Positions 41,484 to 49,796 of a stretch of DNA of 64,000 bases are shown piece after piece. Made by a program: the position numbers and the translations under genes. The stretch spans positions 124,001 through 188,000 of the forward strand of contig NZ_CVTA01000063.1 of assembly GCF_001050035.1 (NCBI RefSeq). Reading direction: 5' to 3'. The notes under the pieces are model-generated. The model was not told the DNA's origin. It worked only from the letters and a program-made list of their open reading frames with translations, and made no database searches. This DNA is from Mycolicibacterium komanii (GTDB lineage Bacteria > Actinomycetota > Actinomycetes > Mycobacteriales > Mycobacteriaceae). Positions within the stretch are counted from its first letter, which is position 1, and every line of letters starts with the position of its first letter.

Positions 41484-42481
41484 TCCTCGGCGGCGGTGCC
41501 GTTTTCGGGCTGTGTGTCGAACGCGTCCAGTGCCGCGGCGGTCAACTCGATCCCGATGTCGATCACCTCGGCGGCCCGGTGGAACTCGAGGCTGCGGCAG
41601 GCCGAACGTGGCACCTCGATGAGCATGTCGGGCGGGTAACCGGCGAGCTGATGCCGCGCGAGCGCGGCCTGAGCGATATCGATCGTGCGGTTCATCACCT
41701 CGAAGCTGCCGAGCTTGGGCACCACCGCCGACGCCTCCTTGGTGGCGTCGACGAGTTCTTCCTCGCTGTCCCCTTCCGCGGGATCGCCTTCCGGGCCCGT
41801 GCCGAAGCGATTCAGCACCGCGTTGGACTCGAACAGCGACGTGGTGCTGCGCCACACCCGGGTCAGCCATTCGGTGCTCGCGCGCGAGCCGTGCGGGGCC
41901 GGCTCCTCGGCGCCGCCGGCCTCGCTGCCTGCCAGGGACACCGCGATGGTGAGATCGGCGTTGACGGCCGCGATCGGCGCCATCGGAAGCGGTTCGAGGA
42001 TGCCGCCGTCGGCGAGCAGGCGGCCGTCGAGCACATGCGGCGCGATCACGCCCGGGATCGCGATCGACGCCCGGATCGCGGCATCCACCGGGCCGCGCTG
42101 CAGCCATACCGATTTGCCGGCGATGAGATCCGTCGAGACCGCGGTGTAGGGGATCGGCAGGCCCTCGATGCGAACGTCACCGAGGATGTCGCGGACCGCG
42201 TCGAGAATCTTTGTGGCGCGCAGGACGCCCGCCGCGGTGATCGAGGGGTCGAGCAGCCTCAGCACGGCGCCCTGGGTGAGCGATTTGGCCCATTCGGAGA
42301 ACTCGTCGAGCTTTCCCGCGGCGTGCAGCCCGCCGACGAGGGCGCCCATGGACGATCCGGCGACGCCGACGATCTCGTAGCCTCGCTCCTGCAGTTCCTC
42401 GATCACCCCGATATGGGCGTATCCGCGGGCGCCGCCACTACCCAGCGCCAGTGCGACCCGCTTGCCAGCCATGCCGCCCAT
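41480..42481 (-). CDS. Patatin-like phospholipase (Rv1063c-like)
   Basis: 333 residues. Landmarks: ALALGSGGARGYAHIGVI (oxyanion loop), nucleophile Ser in GVAGSSMGALVGGLHAAG, and DGGILEPLP with the dyad Asp. This is the RssA/NTE-like bacterial patatin type, different from its neighbour, which has GTSAGS. ATG at 42481 or 42472. A C-terminal extension (about 235-333) is charged. It converges on the first patatin with overlapping stop codons. Confidence 0.9.
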   Translation of the reverse strand: MGGMAGKRVALALGSGGARGYAHIGVIEELQERGYEIVGVAGSSMGALVGGLHAAGKLDEFSEWAKSLTQGAVLRLLDPSITAAGVLRATKILDAVRDILGDVRIEGLPIPYTAVSTDLIAGKSVWLQRGPVDAAIRASIAIPGVIAPHVLDGRLLADGGILEPLPMAPIAAVNADLTIAVSLAGSEAGGAEEPAPHGSRASTEWLTRVWRSTTSLFESNAVLNRFGTGPEGDPAEGDSEEELVDATKEASAVVPKLGSFEVMNRTIDIAQAALARHQLAGYPPDMLIEVPRSACRSLEFHRAAEVIDIGIELTAAALDAFDTQPENGTAAED

Positions 42482-42506
42482 TGTCCCGCGCTCGCACGGG
42501 TGCGGG

Positions 42507-42950
42507 TCAGCCGTTTGCGTCGCAGAGGCGGTCGGCGGCGGCCTGCACGGCCACGATCACCGCGGCTTGGCGCGGTGGCGGCAACTGCGACCAGGGGGTG
42601 CCGTACGTGCCGGGCCCCGCCGAATCCGTGGATTGCAGCATGCCGAGGTAGGGCTCGATGTGGTCCTTCGGGTCGCCGCCGCGTTCGGCCATGAACTGCC
42701 ACGCCGCTTCACACGCCTTGGCGTACTCCTCCTCGGTGGAATCCGCCGGAGCGCCGACGGCCGTGGTGACGCCGCCGGGGGAGACCGCGACGGATCCCGG
42801 TGCCGCGGTGGGCGTTTCCGAGTCAGGAGCGGCGGAGGCCGATTCGGCCGGCGGCGTGGTCTCCTCGGAGGCGCCTTCGGTGTCCGATGAACATCCCGCG
42901 ACGACAGCCATCATCGCTGCGGCCGCCGCGACGCCGTGACGCATGCCCAT
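42507..42950 (-). CDS. lpqV: Lipoprotein LpqV
   Basis: 147 residues from ATG 42950 (42944 also possible). Lipoprotein signal with lipobox VAGC (MMAVVAGCSSD), then a low-complexity Ser/Ala/Thr/Pro linker and a compact C-terminal domain: EEEYAKACEAAWQFMAERGGDPKDHIEPYLGMLQS...WSQLPPPRQAAVIVAVQAAADRLCDANG, with two Cys. Matches LpqV (Rv1064c) by layout and position. Function unknown; located on the outer face of the membrane. Confidence 0.85.
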   Translation of the reverse strand: MGMRHGVAAAAAMMAVVAGCSSDTEGASEETTPPAESASAAPDSETPTAAPGSVAVSPGGVTTAVGAPADSTEEEYAKACEAAWQFMAERGGDPKDHIEPYLGMLQSTDSAGPGTYGTPWSQLPPPRQAAVIVAVQAAADRLCDANG

Positions 42951-43140
42951 GTCGGTCAATCTAGGCAATGGCCGGCCGGCGACGAACACCGGCTGGACGG
43001 ATCGCCCGGGTTGCGCTCACGGTGAATCTATCTGCCGACGCCGCAATCGTGCGCCTGGCCTGCGGCGACGCGTCACCGGGGTCGGAGGGGACGGCCGCGG
43101 TCCGGGAGGTGGGCGGGTGTCCCGTGCCAGACTTGCGGCC

Positions 43141-43176
43141 ATGACGACCGGACGCCAGGAGTGTTGTTGGGCTTAG
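43141..43176 (+). CDS. Cys-Cys leader peptide, putative cysteine attenuator
   Basis: ATG ACG ACC then GGA CGC CAG GAG TGT TGT TGG GCT TAG: an 11-residue peptide MTTGRQECCWA with two adjacent Cys codons next to Trp near its end. It ends 39 bases before the cysteine dioxygenase gene. Short polycysteine ORFs ahead of sulfur genes are known in mycobacteria as cysteine-responsive attenuators, commonly leaderless. Here CAGACT (43128-43133) is a possible -10 element about seven bases before the ATG, fitting a leaderless start. Not experimentally shown for this locus as far as I can tell. Confidence 0.6.
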   Translation: MTTGRQECCWA

Positions 43177-43215
43177 CGCCCCGCCCTGCCCGTTTCCGGT
43201 TTCCTTGGAGCTTTC

Positions 43216-43761
43216 ATGGTCTCCCCTGCAGTCCTGCCCCCTGCCGTCCCCGCAGTCTCCGCGCCGACGCGGCTGCGTCTGCCCGATCTGTTGCTCGCCA
43301 CCGACCGCGGCGCCGACGACGTGCTGAGCGGTCGCTACGACCATCTGCTGCCGGCCGGCGGCCCGCCCCGCGACGAGCGGTGGTTCACGCGCCTGCACGG
43401 CGATGACGAGCTCGACATCTGGTTGATCAGCTGGGTGCCCGACCGCTCGACCGAGATGCACGACCATGGCGGCTCCCTCGGCGCGCTGACCGTCGTTTCG
43501 GGTGCGCTGCGGGAGACCCGTTGGGACGGCGGCGCGTTGCGGCATCGTCGGCTGCACGCCGGGGATCAGGCCGCCTTCCCGTTGGGGTGGGTGCACGACG
43601 TGGTGTGGGCACCCGACCGTGACACGTCGGCCCCGATCACGCCGACGTTGAGCGTGCACGCCTATTCGCCGCCGTTGACCGCGATGTCCTACTACGAGGT
43701 CACGGATCGGAACACGTTGCGCCGCAACCGCACCGAACTGACCGACGCGCCGGAGGGTTGA
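43216..43761 (+). CDS. Cysteine dioxygenase-family cupin (Rv1065-like)
   Basis: 181 residues. Type I cysteine dioxygenase fold: the iron-binding motif HDHGGSLGALTVVSGALRE and a third His region (FPLGWVHDVVW) are present. It would oxidise cysteine to cysteine sulfinate. The first 20 residues are Pro/Ala-rich and variable. ATG at 43216 after TTGGAG. It is preceded by a Cys-Cys leader and coupled to a rhodanese gene, which together support a role in removing excess cysteine. Confidence 0.85.
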   Translation: MVSPAVLPPAVPAVSAPTRLRLPDLLLATDRGADDVLSGRYDHLLPAGGPPRDERWFTRLHGDDELDIWLISWVPDRSTEMHDHGGSLGALTVVSGALRETRWDGGALRHRRLHAGDQAAFPLGWVHDVVWAPDRDTSAPITPTLSVHAYSPPLTAMSYYEVTDRNTLRRNRTELTDAPEG

Positions 43762-43763
43762 TC

Positions 43764-44132
43764 GTGACGAGTCGTATCGACCGAGTTCTGGACGACGCCC
43801 GCGCCCGGCTGCACCGGCTGCCGGCTTCCGAGGTGCCCGCGGCGTTGGACCGCGGCGCGATCCTGGTCGACATCCGACCCCAGGCCCAGCGCGCCCGCGA
43901 GGGGGAGGTGGATCAGGCGCTGGTGATCGAGCGCAACGTGCTCGAGTGGCGCTGCGACCCGACGAGCGATGCTCGGCTGCCGCAGGCCGTCGACGACGAT
44001 GTCGAATGGGTGGTGCTGTGCTCGGAGGGCTACACCTCGAGCCTGGCGGCGGCGTCTCTGCTCGATCTCGGCCTGCACCGCGCGACCGATGTCATCGGCG
44101 GCTACCACGCGTTGAAAACCGTTCTGGCTTAA
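43764..44132 (+). CDS. Rhodanese-domain protein (Rv1066-like)
   Basis: 122 residues, single rhodanese domain. VPAALDRGAILVDIRPQAQRAREGE is the usual first part, and the catalytic Cys 86 lies in VVLCSEGYTSSLAAASL. It carries a persulfide sulfur between donors and acceptors. GTG at 43764 has GGAGGG six bases upstream; a TTG at 43758 overlapping the previous stop is possible. It is cotranscribed with cysteine dioxygenase and ends overlapping the convergent membrane hydrolase gene by four bases. In M. tuberculosis PE_PGRS genes lie here. Confidence 0.88.
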   Translation: MTSRIDRVLDDARARLHRLPASEVPAALDRGAILVDIRPQAQRAREGEVDQALVIERNVLEWRCDPTSDARLPQAVDDDVEWVVLCSEGYTSSLAAASLLDLGLHRATDVIGGYHALKTVLA

Positions 44133-45847
44133 GCGTTCTCGTCGTTCGACAGCAGCGGCCGCAGGCGCTCGGTCTTCTCCGGCGTCCAGCCCGGCGGCTG
44201 CAGGATCGCCGCCCATGCGTTCGCCACATCCTTGACGTAGACGTGACCGTGACCGTCGGGGACATCGACCGCTACCGCCATGTCCGCCGACACCTGGAGG
44301 AACGTCACCACCGGAATCCACTGCATCCGACCGGAGACGTCGTATCCGCGCGGCTCCTTGAGCCAATCCGGTTCGGCGAACAGCAGATCCGGGTTGAACC
44401 ACGCGATCGGGTCCGAGGCGTGCTGCAGGTACACCACCCGCGGGTTGTCCCAGGGTGCGTCGGGGCGGGCCAGATTCTCGGCGCGCGCGGCGAAGTGCAC
44501 ACTCTCGCCGTTGTCGTAGATAGGCAGCCACATCGGCGAGCCGGGGTCGCGGTCGCGGGTCAGCTGCGTCCAGATCGTGTTGTTGAACGTCGGACCGCTG
44601 AACAGGGCGCCGTCGGTGCGGGCGACGAGGTTGTTGAGCGCGAGGAACGGCGCTTCGCCGCCGAACGATCCGAGGCTCTCGCCGAAGACGACCAGCCGTG
44701 GTCGCTGTCCTTCGGGCATTTCGCGGATCAGCGCGTCGACGGCCTCGAACAACGCCTGGCCCGCCTGGCGCGCGTTCTCCTTGTCGACGAGGAACGACAA
44801 CCAGCTCGGCAGGAACGAGTACTGCATGGACACGATCGCGGTGTCGCCGTTGTACATGTATTCCAGCGCCGAGGCCTCGGCCTCGTTGATCCAGCCGGTG
44901 CCGGTGGTGGTGGCCACGGCGACGACGTCACGGTCCAGACCGCCGGTGCGCTGGAGTTCGCGGGCCGCCAATTCGGCGGTGGCCTTGATGCCGTCTGCGG
45001 AATGCAGACCGGCGTAGGTGCGAATGGGCTCGACGGCCGGTCGCCCGTTGAACTCCGTCAGTTCCTCGACCGTCGGCCCCGCGGCCACGAACACCCTGCC
45101 CTGGTGGCCGAGCGATTCCCAGCTGGCCAGGGATCCGGGGCCGCCGGAACGCAACGGTGAAGTGGGCGCGGGGAAGTCGGGATCGGTCTCGTCGTTGACC
45201 GCGGCGAACGTGCGGTTGATGGTGCTCATCGCGAAGCGCACGACGACGCCGTTCAACAGGGCGATCGTGAGCGCGAGCAGCAGCACCACGACGACGACCG
45301 CCGAGACCCGCGGTGGCGCAACGTGTTCGAGCTGGCGTACGAGGAACCGGACTAGCCTGCCGATCAACTGTCCGATCTCGACGAGCGCGAAAAGCGTCAC
45401 GATCGACAGCACCGCGGTCAGCGGGTGATCCCAGAACCCCATGCGCGCTACGCCGTTGAGGTCGCGCACCTCGTCCTGCCAGGTGTGGAAGTAGAAGATC
45501 ATCAAGACCTGGCCGATGACGCCGATGACCGCCAGCGCGATCCACGCCTGCCGCGGTGCCGGTGGGGTGGTGTCCCTCGACAGCATGTACCGCACCAGCC
45601 ACACCACGAAGACGCCGAGCATGTATCCGAAAGCGCCTGCGGCGCCGCTGACGAGGCCCTGGAACAACGGGCCGCGGGGCAGCAGTGACGGCGTCAGCGA
45701 GAGCCAGATGAAGACCAGCCCGAGCGCGGTGCCCGTGAAGGTGTAGCGCCGCACCCACCACGGGGTTTTCTTCGGCGTGTCGACCGGTTCTTCCCGCGGC
45801 GGGTTTTCGACCGTCGTGTCGGTGGTGTCGTCGCGGGTGTCTGTCAC
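44129..45847 (-). CDS. Membrane alpha/beta hydrolase (Rv1069c-like)
   Basis: 572 residues. The N-terminal half has about five membrane helices (TGTALGLVFIWLSLTPSLLP, GAFGYMLGVFVVWLVRYML, WIALAVIGVIGQVLMIFYF and so on). The C-terminal half is an alpha/beta hydrolase with nucleophile motif VVFGESLGSFGGEAPF and RVVYLQHASDPIAWF (acid region), ending with a His-containing DGHGHVY segment. The active site probably faces the outside or periplasm. ATG at 45847. Substrate unknown. It is conserved at this place in mycobacteria. Confidence 0.85.
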   Translation of the reverse strand: MTDTRDDTTDTTVENPPREEPVDTPKKTPWWVRRYTFTGTALGLVFIWLSLTPSLLPRGPLFQGLVSGAAGAFGYMLGVFVVWLVRYMLSRDTTPPAPRQAWIALAVIGVIGQVLMIFYFHTWQDEVRDLNGVARMGFWDHPLTAVLSIVTLFALVEIGQLIGRLVRFLVRQLEHVAPPRVSAVVVVVLLLALTIALLNGVVVRFAMSTINRTFAAVNDETDPDFPAPTSPLRSGGPGSLASWESLGHQGRVFVAAGPTVEELTEFNGRPAVEPIRTYAGLHSADGIKATAELAARELQRTGGLDRDVVAVATTTGTGWINEAEASALEYMYNGDTAIVSMQYSFLPSWLSFLVDKENARQAGQALFEAVDALIREMPEGQRPRLVVFGESLGSFGGEAPFLALNNLVARTDGALFSGPTFNNTIWTQLTRDRDPGSPMWLPIYDNGESVHFAARAENLARPDAPWDNPRVVYLQHASDPIAWFNPDLLFAEPDWLKEPRGYDVSGRMQWIPVVTFLQVSADMAVAVDVPDGHGHVYVKDVANAWAAILQPPGWTPEKTERLRPLLSNDENA

Positions 45848-45856
45848 CCCCGAAGA

Positions 45857-46633
45857 TTAACGGTGGCGGAAGTTCGGTGGGCGTTTCTCGGTGAACGCGT
45901 TCATGCCCTCGGTCTGGTCGTCGGTCGCGAACGCCGAGTGGAACAGCCGGCGTTCGTACAGAAGCCCCTCGGCCAGCGTGGATTCGAAGGCGCGGTTGAC
46001 GGCCTCCTTCGCCATCCGCGAGGCCGAGAGCGACATCCCGGCGATGGTCTTGGCGACGGCGTTGGCCTCGTCGAGCAGCGTGTCGGCGGGCACCACCCGC
46101 GACACCAGGCCCGCGCGCTCGGCTTCCTCGGCGTCCATGTTGCGACCGGTCAGGATCAGATCCATCGCCTTGGCCTTACCGATGGCGCGGGTGAGCCGCT
46201 GCGAACCACCCATACCGGGCAACACGCCGAGTTTGATCTCGGGCTGGCCGAATTTCGCGGTGTCGGCGGCGATCAGCAGATCGCACATCATCGCCAATTC
46301 GCATCCGCCGCCGAGCGCGTATCCGGCGACGGCCGCGATCGTGGGCGTGCGGGTGGCGGCGAACTTGCCCCAGGCGGCGAAGAAGTCACCGGAGAAAACG
46401 TCGGCGAACGACAGGCTCGCCATCTCCTTGATGTCCGCGCCGGCGGCGAAGGCCTTCTCGTTGCCGGTGATGATGATGGCGCCGACCGCCGGGTCGTCGT
46501 CCAATTCGGCTGCGGCGGAGGTGACTTCGTGCATCACCTGGCTGTTGAGCGCGTTGAGCGCCTTGGGCCGGTTCAAGGTGATGGTCGCGACGCGGTCGTC
46601 GCGCGTGACGATAATGGTCTCGTAATCGGTCAT
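45857..46633 (-). CDS. echA8: Enoyl-CoA hydratase
   Basis: 258 residues, crotonase fold. It hydrates 2-enoyl-CoA in beta-oxidation. Oxyanion-hole segments: [19 protein letters not shown] and [13 protein letters not shown] with the first catalytic Glu; the second Glu is in [22 protein letters not shown] at 46633 overlaps the stop of echA9 (ATGA). It matches EchA8 (Rv1070c) in sequence features and position. The C-terminal half ([35 protein letters not shown]) is typical of the short-chain enzyme. Confidence 0.94.
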   Translation of the reverse strand: MTDYETIIVTRDDRVATITLNRPKALNALNSQVMHEVTSAAAELDDDPAVGAIIITGNEKAFAAGADIKEMASLSFADVFSGDFFAAWGKFAATRTPTIAAVAGYALGGGCELAMMCDLLIAADTAKFGQPEIKLGVLPGMGGSQRLTRAIGKAKAMDLILTGRNMDAEEAERAGLVSRVVPADTLLDEANAVAKTIAGMSLSASRMAKEAVNRAFESTLAEGLLYERRLFHSAFATDDQTEGMNAFTEKRPPNFRHR

Positions 46634-47679
46634 GAGAACTCCAGTTCGCGATCGGCCGGCGTGAAGTAATCCTCGACGTCGGCGGTGGTGACCGCCGCCA
46701 ACGAGGCGGGCGACCATTTCGGGTTGCGGTCCTTGTCGACGACCTGGGCGCGGATGCCCTCGACGAAGTCGTGGGAGCGCAGGGCCCCGCACGACGTCCG
46801 GTACTCCTGACGCAGCACGTCTTCGAGTGTGTCGAGTTCGGCGGCGCGGCGCAGGGCTTCCAGCGCAACGGAAACCGAGACGGGGGAGCGGGTCTCGATG
46901 AGGTCGGCCGCTTCGGCGGCGGCGGGGTCGCCATGGGCGCGCAGCGCGGCGACGATGTCGAGTGCGGTTTCGCCCGCGTAGCACTCGTCGATCCATTCGC
47001 GTTGGCGCACAAGGTTGCTCGGCGGTGGCTCGGTGGCGTGGGCGGCGAGTGCGGCGTCGATGCCGTCCGCGACGATCGCGGCCTTGAAGTCGGCGAGAGT
47101 GTCGTGGGGGACGAAATGGTCGGCGAAGCCCATCGCGATGGCGTCGGCGCCGTCGAAGTTCGCGCCCGTCAGCGCGGCGTGGTAGCCGAGCCGGCCGGGG
47201 GCACGCGAGAGGATCAGTTGGCCGCCGACGTCGGGAACGAAGCCGATGCCGACCTCGGGCATCGCCATCTTGGTGGTGTCGGTGACCACGCGAACGTCGC
47301 CGTGTGCGCTGACCCCGACGCCGCCGCCCATGACGATGCCGTCCATCAGGGCGACATACGGTTTGGCGAACCGGCCGATGTGGGCGTTGAGCAGGTATTC
47401 GTCGTACCAGAACTCCCGCGCCGCCCGCCCCTTCTCGGCGCCTTCGGCCCGCGCGCTGTGGTAGAGCGCGACGATGTCGCCGCCCGCGCACAGGCCCCGT
47501 TCGCCGGCGCCGTCCACCACCACCGCGGTGACGGTGTCGTCGCGCTCCCATTCGGCCAGTACGCGCGACATCGTGGCGACCATCGCGTGGTTCAGCGAGT
47601 TGATGGCCTTGGGCCGGTTGAGGGTGATCAGGCCGACGCCACGGTCAACGGTTACTAGGACATCCTCGTTTTCGCCCAC
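46630..47679 (-). CDS. echA9: 3-Hydroxyisobutyryl-CoA hydrolase-like (EchA9)
   Basis: 349 residues from GTG 47679 (VGENEDVL). Crotonase fold with the longer C-terminus of 3-hydroxyisobutyryl-CoA hydrolases: [61 protein letters not shown], and [24 protein letters not shown] near the end. It would act in valine breakdown. TAAATT lies eight bases before the GTG on the minus strand, a possible -10 for a leaderless transcript. First gene of the echA9-echA8 operon. Confidence 0.92.
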   Translation of the reverse strand: MGENEDVLVTVDRGVGLITLNRPKAINSLNHAMVATMSRVLAEWERDDTVTAVVVDGAGERGLCAGGDIVALYHSARAEGAEKGRAAREFWYDEYLLNAHIGRFAKPYVALMDGIVMGGGVGVSAHGDVRVVTDTTKMAMPEVGIGFVPDVGGQLILSRAPGRLGYHAALTGANFDGADAIAMGFADHFVPHDTLADFKAAIVADGIDAALAAHATEPPPSNLVRQREWIDECYAGETALDIVAALRAHGDPAAAEAADLIETRSPVSVSVALEALRRAAELDTLEDVLRQEYRTSCGALRSHDFVEGIRAQVVDKDRNPKWSPASLAAVTTADVEDYFTPADRELEFS

Positions 47680-47845
47680 GAGTATGCAATTTAGAACGTT
47701 GCCCGACCTGCGAATGCTTTGGGTAGGGTTTCCTGGGAACAAGCTGGGAAAGTTCGACGGCGTTGCCGGGAACCGAACCAGGGACATGGATCGTTGACGG
47801 TGTGTTCGCCGATTGACGGACGACATCACAGGAGAGGAACCGACG

Positions 47846-48703
47846 GTGCGGGAATCCAGCAACCCCGTATTCCGATCCCTGCCGAGAACGCAGGGCGGAT
47901 ATGCGCAATTCGGTACCGGAGCAGCCGGCTACGGTACGCAGGCGGTACACGCCGACCCCTATGTGACCCAGTACCCCGAGCAGCGGCAGGCCGGCGTCGC
48001 CCGGCCGATGACCATCGACGACGTCGTCACCAAGACCGGCGTCACGCTGGCCGTGCTGTCGGCCGTCGCGGTCGTCACCTACTTCCTGGCGGCGGTGAAC
48101 CCCGCCGTGGCCCTGCCGCTGGCGATGGTCGGCGCAATCGGCGGCCTGGTTCTGGTGCTTGTCGCCACCTTCGGCCGTAAGCAGGACAAGCCCGCGATCG
48201 TGCTGAGCTACGCGGCCCTGGAAGGGCTGTTCCTCGGCGCCATCTCGTGGGTGTTCGGCAAGAGCGTCGAGATCGCGGGCGGCAGCGCTGGCGCGCTGAT
48301 CACCCAGGCCGTGCTCGCCACGTTCGGTGTGTTCTTCGGCATGTTGGTCGTCTACAAGACCGGCGCGATCCGCGTCACCCCGAAGTTCACCCGCATGATC
48401 GTCGCCGGCCTGTTCGGCGTCCTGGTGCTCATGCTCGGCAACCTCGTTCTCGGCATGTTCGGTGTCGGCGGTGGCGAAGGCATGGGCCTGCGCGCCGGTG
48501 GCCCGATCGCGATCATCTTCTCGCTGGTCTGCATCGGCCTGGCGGCGTTCAGCTTCCTGATCGACTTCGACTCGGCCGACCAGATGATCCGCGCCGGTGC
48601 GCCGGAGAAGGCGGCGTGGGGCGTCGCGCTCGGCCTGACCGTCACGCTGGTCTGGCTGTACATCGAGATCCTGCGGCTGCTGTCGTACTTCCAAAGCGAT
48701 TAG
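47846..48703 (+). CDS. Bax inhibitor-1/YccA family membrane protein (Rv1072-like)
   Basis: 285 residues. GTG at 47846 chosen because AGGAGAGG lies at 47830-47837. A cytoplasmic N-terminus of about 60 residues (RESSNPVFRSLPRTQGGYAQFG...) is followed by seven membrane helices in the BI-1-like pattern: VTYFLAAVNPAVALPLAMVGAIGGLVLVLVATFG, YAALEGLFLGAIS, LITQAVLATFGVFFGMLVVY, and so on to LIDFDSADQMIRAGAPEKAAWGVALGLTVTLVWLYIEILRLL. The conserved Asp-rich loop is typical. These proteins are linked with ion (calcium/proton) leak; the role in mycobacteria is unknown. A strong terminator follows. Confidence 0.9.
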   Translation: MRESSNPVFRSLPRTQGGYAQFGTGAAGYGTQAVHADPYVTQYPEQRQAGVARPMTIDDVVTKTGVTLAVLSAVAVVTYFLAAVNPAVALPLAMVGAIGGLVLVLVATFGRKQDKPAIVLSYAALEGLFLGAISWVFGKSVEIAGGSAGALITQAVLATFGVFFGMLVVYKTGAIRVTPKFTRMIVAGLFGVLVLMLGNLVLGMFGVGGGEGMGLRAGGPIAIIFSLVCIGLAAFSFLIDFDSADQMIRAGAPEKAAWGVALGLTVTLVWLYIEILRLLSYFQSD

Positions 48704-48716
48704 CAGCTCCGACGAG

Positions 48717-48749
48717 AAGGCCCGGCACGAGTACGTGCCGGGCCTTTTT
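48717..48749 (+). terminator. Strong intrinsic terminator
   Basis: AAGGCCCGGCACG (48717-48729) pairs perfectly with CGTGCCGGGCCTT around AGTA, and a run of T (48745-48749) follows. It lies 14 bases after the stop of the Bax-inhibitor-type gene and is a textbook rho-independent terminator, rare in this window. Confidence 0.92.
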
Positions 48750-48755
48750 CGTGTG

Positions 48756-48813
48756 TCGACTCTGCGTCCATGGCGCGATTTATCCACAATTTCGCGCCAT
48801 GAACGCAAAGCGA
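48756..48813. repeat. Palindromic repeat, left copy
   Basis: TCGACTCTGCGTCCATGGCGCGA (arm 48756-48778, core CATGGCGCGA exact with TCGCGCCATG at 48792-48801) forms a hairpin with a 13-base loop. Its left arm is nearly the same as that of the hairpin at 49728-49788 (GACTCTGCGTCCA-C/T-GGCGCGATTT). It lies upstream of a nuclease-like gene. Confidence 0.7.
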
Positions 48814-48850
48814 ATGTCAATTGGTCGGTTGCGATCAGCACGCTGGCGGC

Positions 48851-49732
48851 ATGGGGGATAGCAGGCCTGCACTCCAACGATCGCCGTTCGTCGGCACGGA
48901 AGCGCTCGCACAGGGTGCGCTGAACCGGTATCAGCTGCGCCGGTACTACCGGCCTCTGATGCCGAATGTCTACCTGGACAGAGAATTCGAGCCGACCCTA
49001 CGGCAGCGCACCGTTGCCGCTTGGCTGTGGTCACACCGCGAAGCGGTTATTGCCGGGGCAGCGGCATCGGCGATGCTGGGCGCGAAGTGGATCGACGACG
49101 ACGTGCCTGTCGAGTTGATCTGGCGTAACGCGCGTTCTCCGAGCGGTGTAGTGACTCGCCACGACCTGTTGCTGTCCAACGAGTTCGAGCGAGTCGATGG
49201 TATCCCCGTCACCACTGCGGAGCGCACAGCATTCGACCTGGGCCGCCGTGGTTCGCTGGGTAGTGCGGTCGCTCGCCTCGATGCACTCGCTGCTGCCACC
49301 AGGTTCAAGACGTCCGCTGTCGAAGAGCTCGCCCGAGCGCACCGGCACACCCGTGGCCTGCGTCGTCTCGAGAGGGCACTTGCACTGATGGACGCCGGAG
49401 CGGAATCTCCGAAGGAAACATGGTTGCGGCTGTTGGTTATTCGTGACGGCTACCCCCGACCGCGTACCCAAATACCCGTCGCTGGGCCGGATGGATGGCC
49501 GATGTTCTACCTCGACATGGGGTGGGAGGATCTCCGTCTCGCGCTCGAGTACGACGGTGGTCAGCACTGGAACGATCCGATCCGTGTCGCCTACGACCTC
49601 AAACGCGCCGAATACATACAGGATTCGGGCTGGAACGTGATACGCGTGACGAAGGGGCACCATCCGGTCGACGTACTGGCGCGGTTGCGGAGGGCCTGGA
49701 ACAGAGCGACTGGACGGTCAGCTACACGTTGA
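48851..49732 (+). CDS. AbiEi-like protein with a C-terminal DUF559/Vsr-like nuclease segment
   Basis: 293 residues from ATG 48851. The N-terminal and middle part looks like proteins of the AbiEi antitoxin-like/transcriptional type (ALNRYQLRRYYRPLMPNVYLD...GIPVTTAERTAFDLGRRGSLGSAVARLDAL). The C-terminal 100 residues resemble a DUF559/PD-(D/E)XK fold: ESPKETWLRLLVIRDGYPRPRTQIPV, YLDMGWEDLRLALEYDGGQHW, and a basic helix then VIRVTKGHHPVDVLARL. No partner toxin gene is adjacent. The stop TGA lies inside the left arm of the second palindrome. The function is unknown; a link to the palindromes is an attractive inference. Confidence 0.72.
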   Translation: MGDSRPALQRSPFVGTEALAQGALNRYQLRRYYRPLMPNVYLDREFEPTLRQRTVAAWLWSHREAVIAGAAASAMLGAKWIDDDVPVELIWRNARSPSGVVTRHDLLLSNEFERVDGIPVTTAERTAFDLGRRGSLGSAVARLDALAAATRFKTSAVEELARAHRHTRGLRRLERALALMDAGAESPKETWLRLLVIRDGYPRPRTQIPVAGPDGWPMFYLDMGWEDLRLALEYDGGQHWNDPIRVAYDLKRAEYIQDSGWNVIRVTKGHHPVDVLARLRRAWNRATGRSATR

Positions 49733-49788
49733 CTCTGCGTCCACGGCGCGATTTTCGCACGGATAAACGCCGTGAGCGCAGAGTCAAC
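49728..49788. repeat. Palindromic repeat, right copy
   Basis: Arms 49728-49748 (GTTGACTCTGCGTCCACGGCG) and 49768-49788 pair at 19 of 21 positions with a loop of 19 bases containing CGATTTT. The left arm includes the stop of the nuclease-like gene, and the right arm ends eight bases from the stop of fadA3 on the other strand. It may act as a terminator for both. Confidence 0.78.
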
Positions 49789-49796
49789 GCGAAGAG

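Noticed and set aside
46634..47551. N-terminal extension of echA8
   Set aside because: It is the out-of-frame antisense-like reading of echA9; the ATGA overlap marks the true start.
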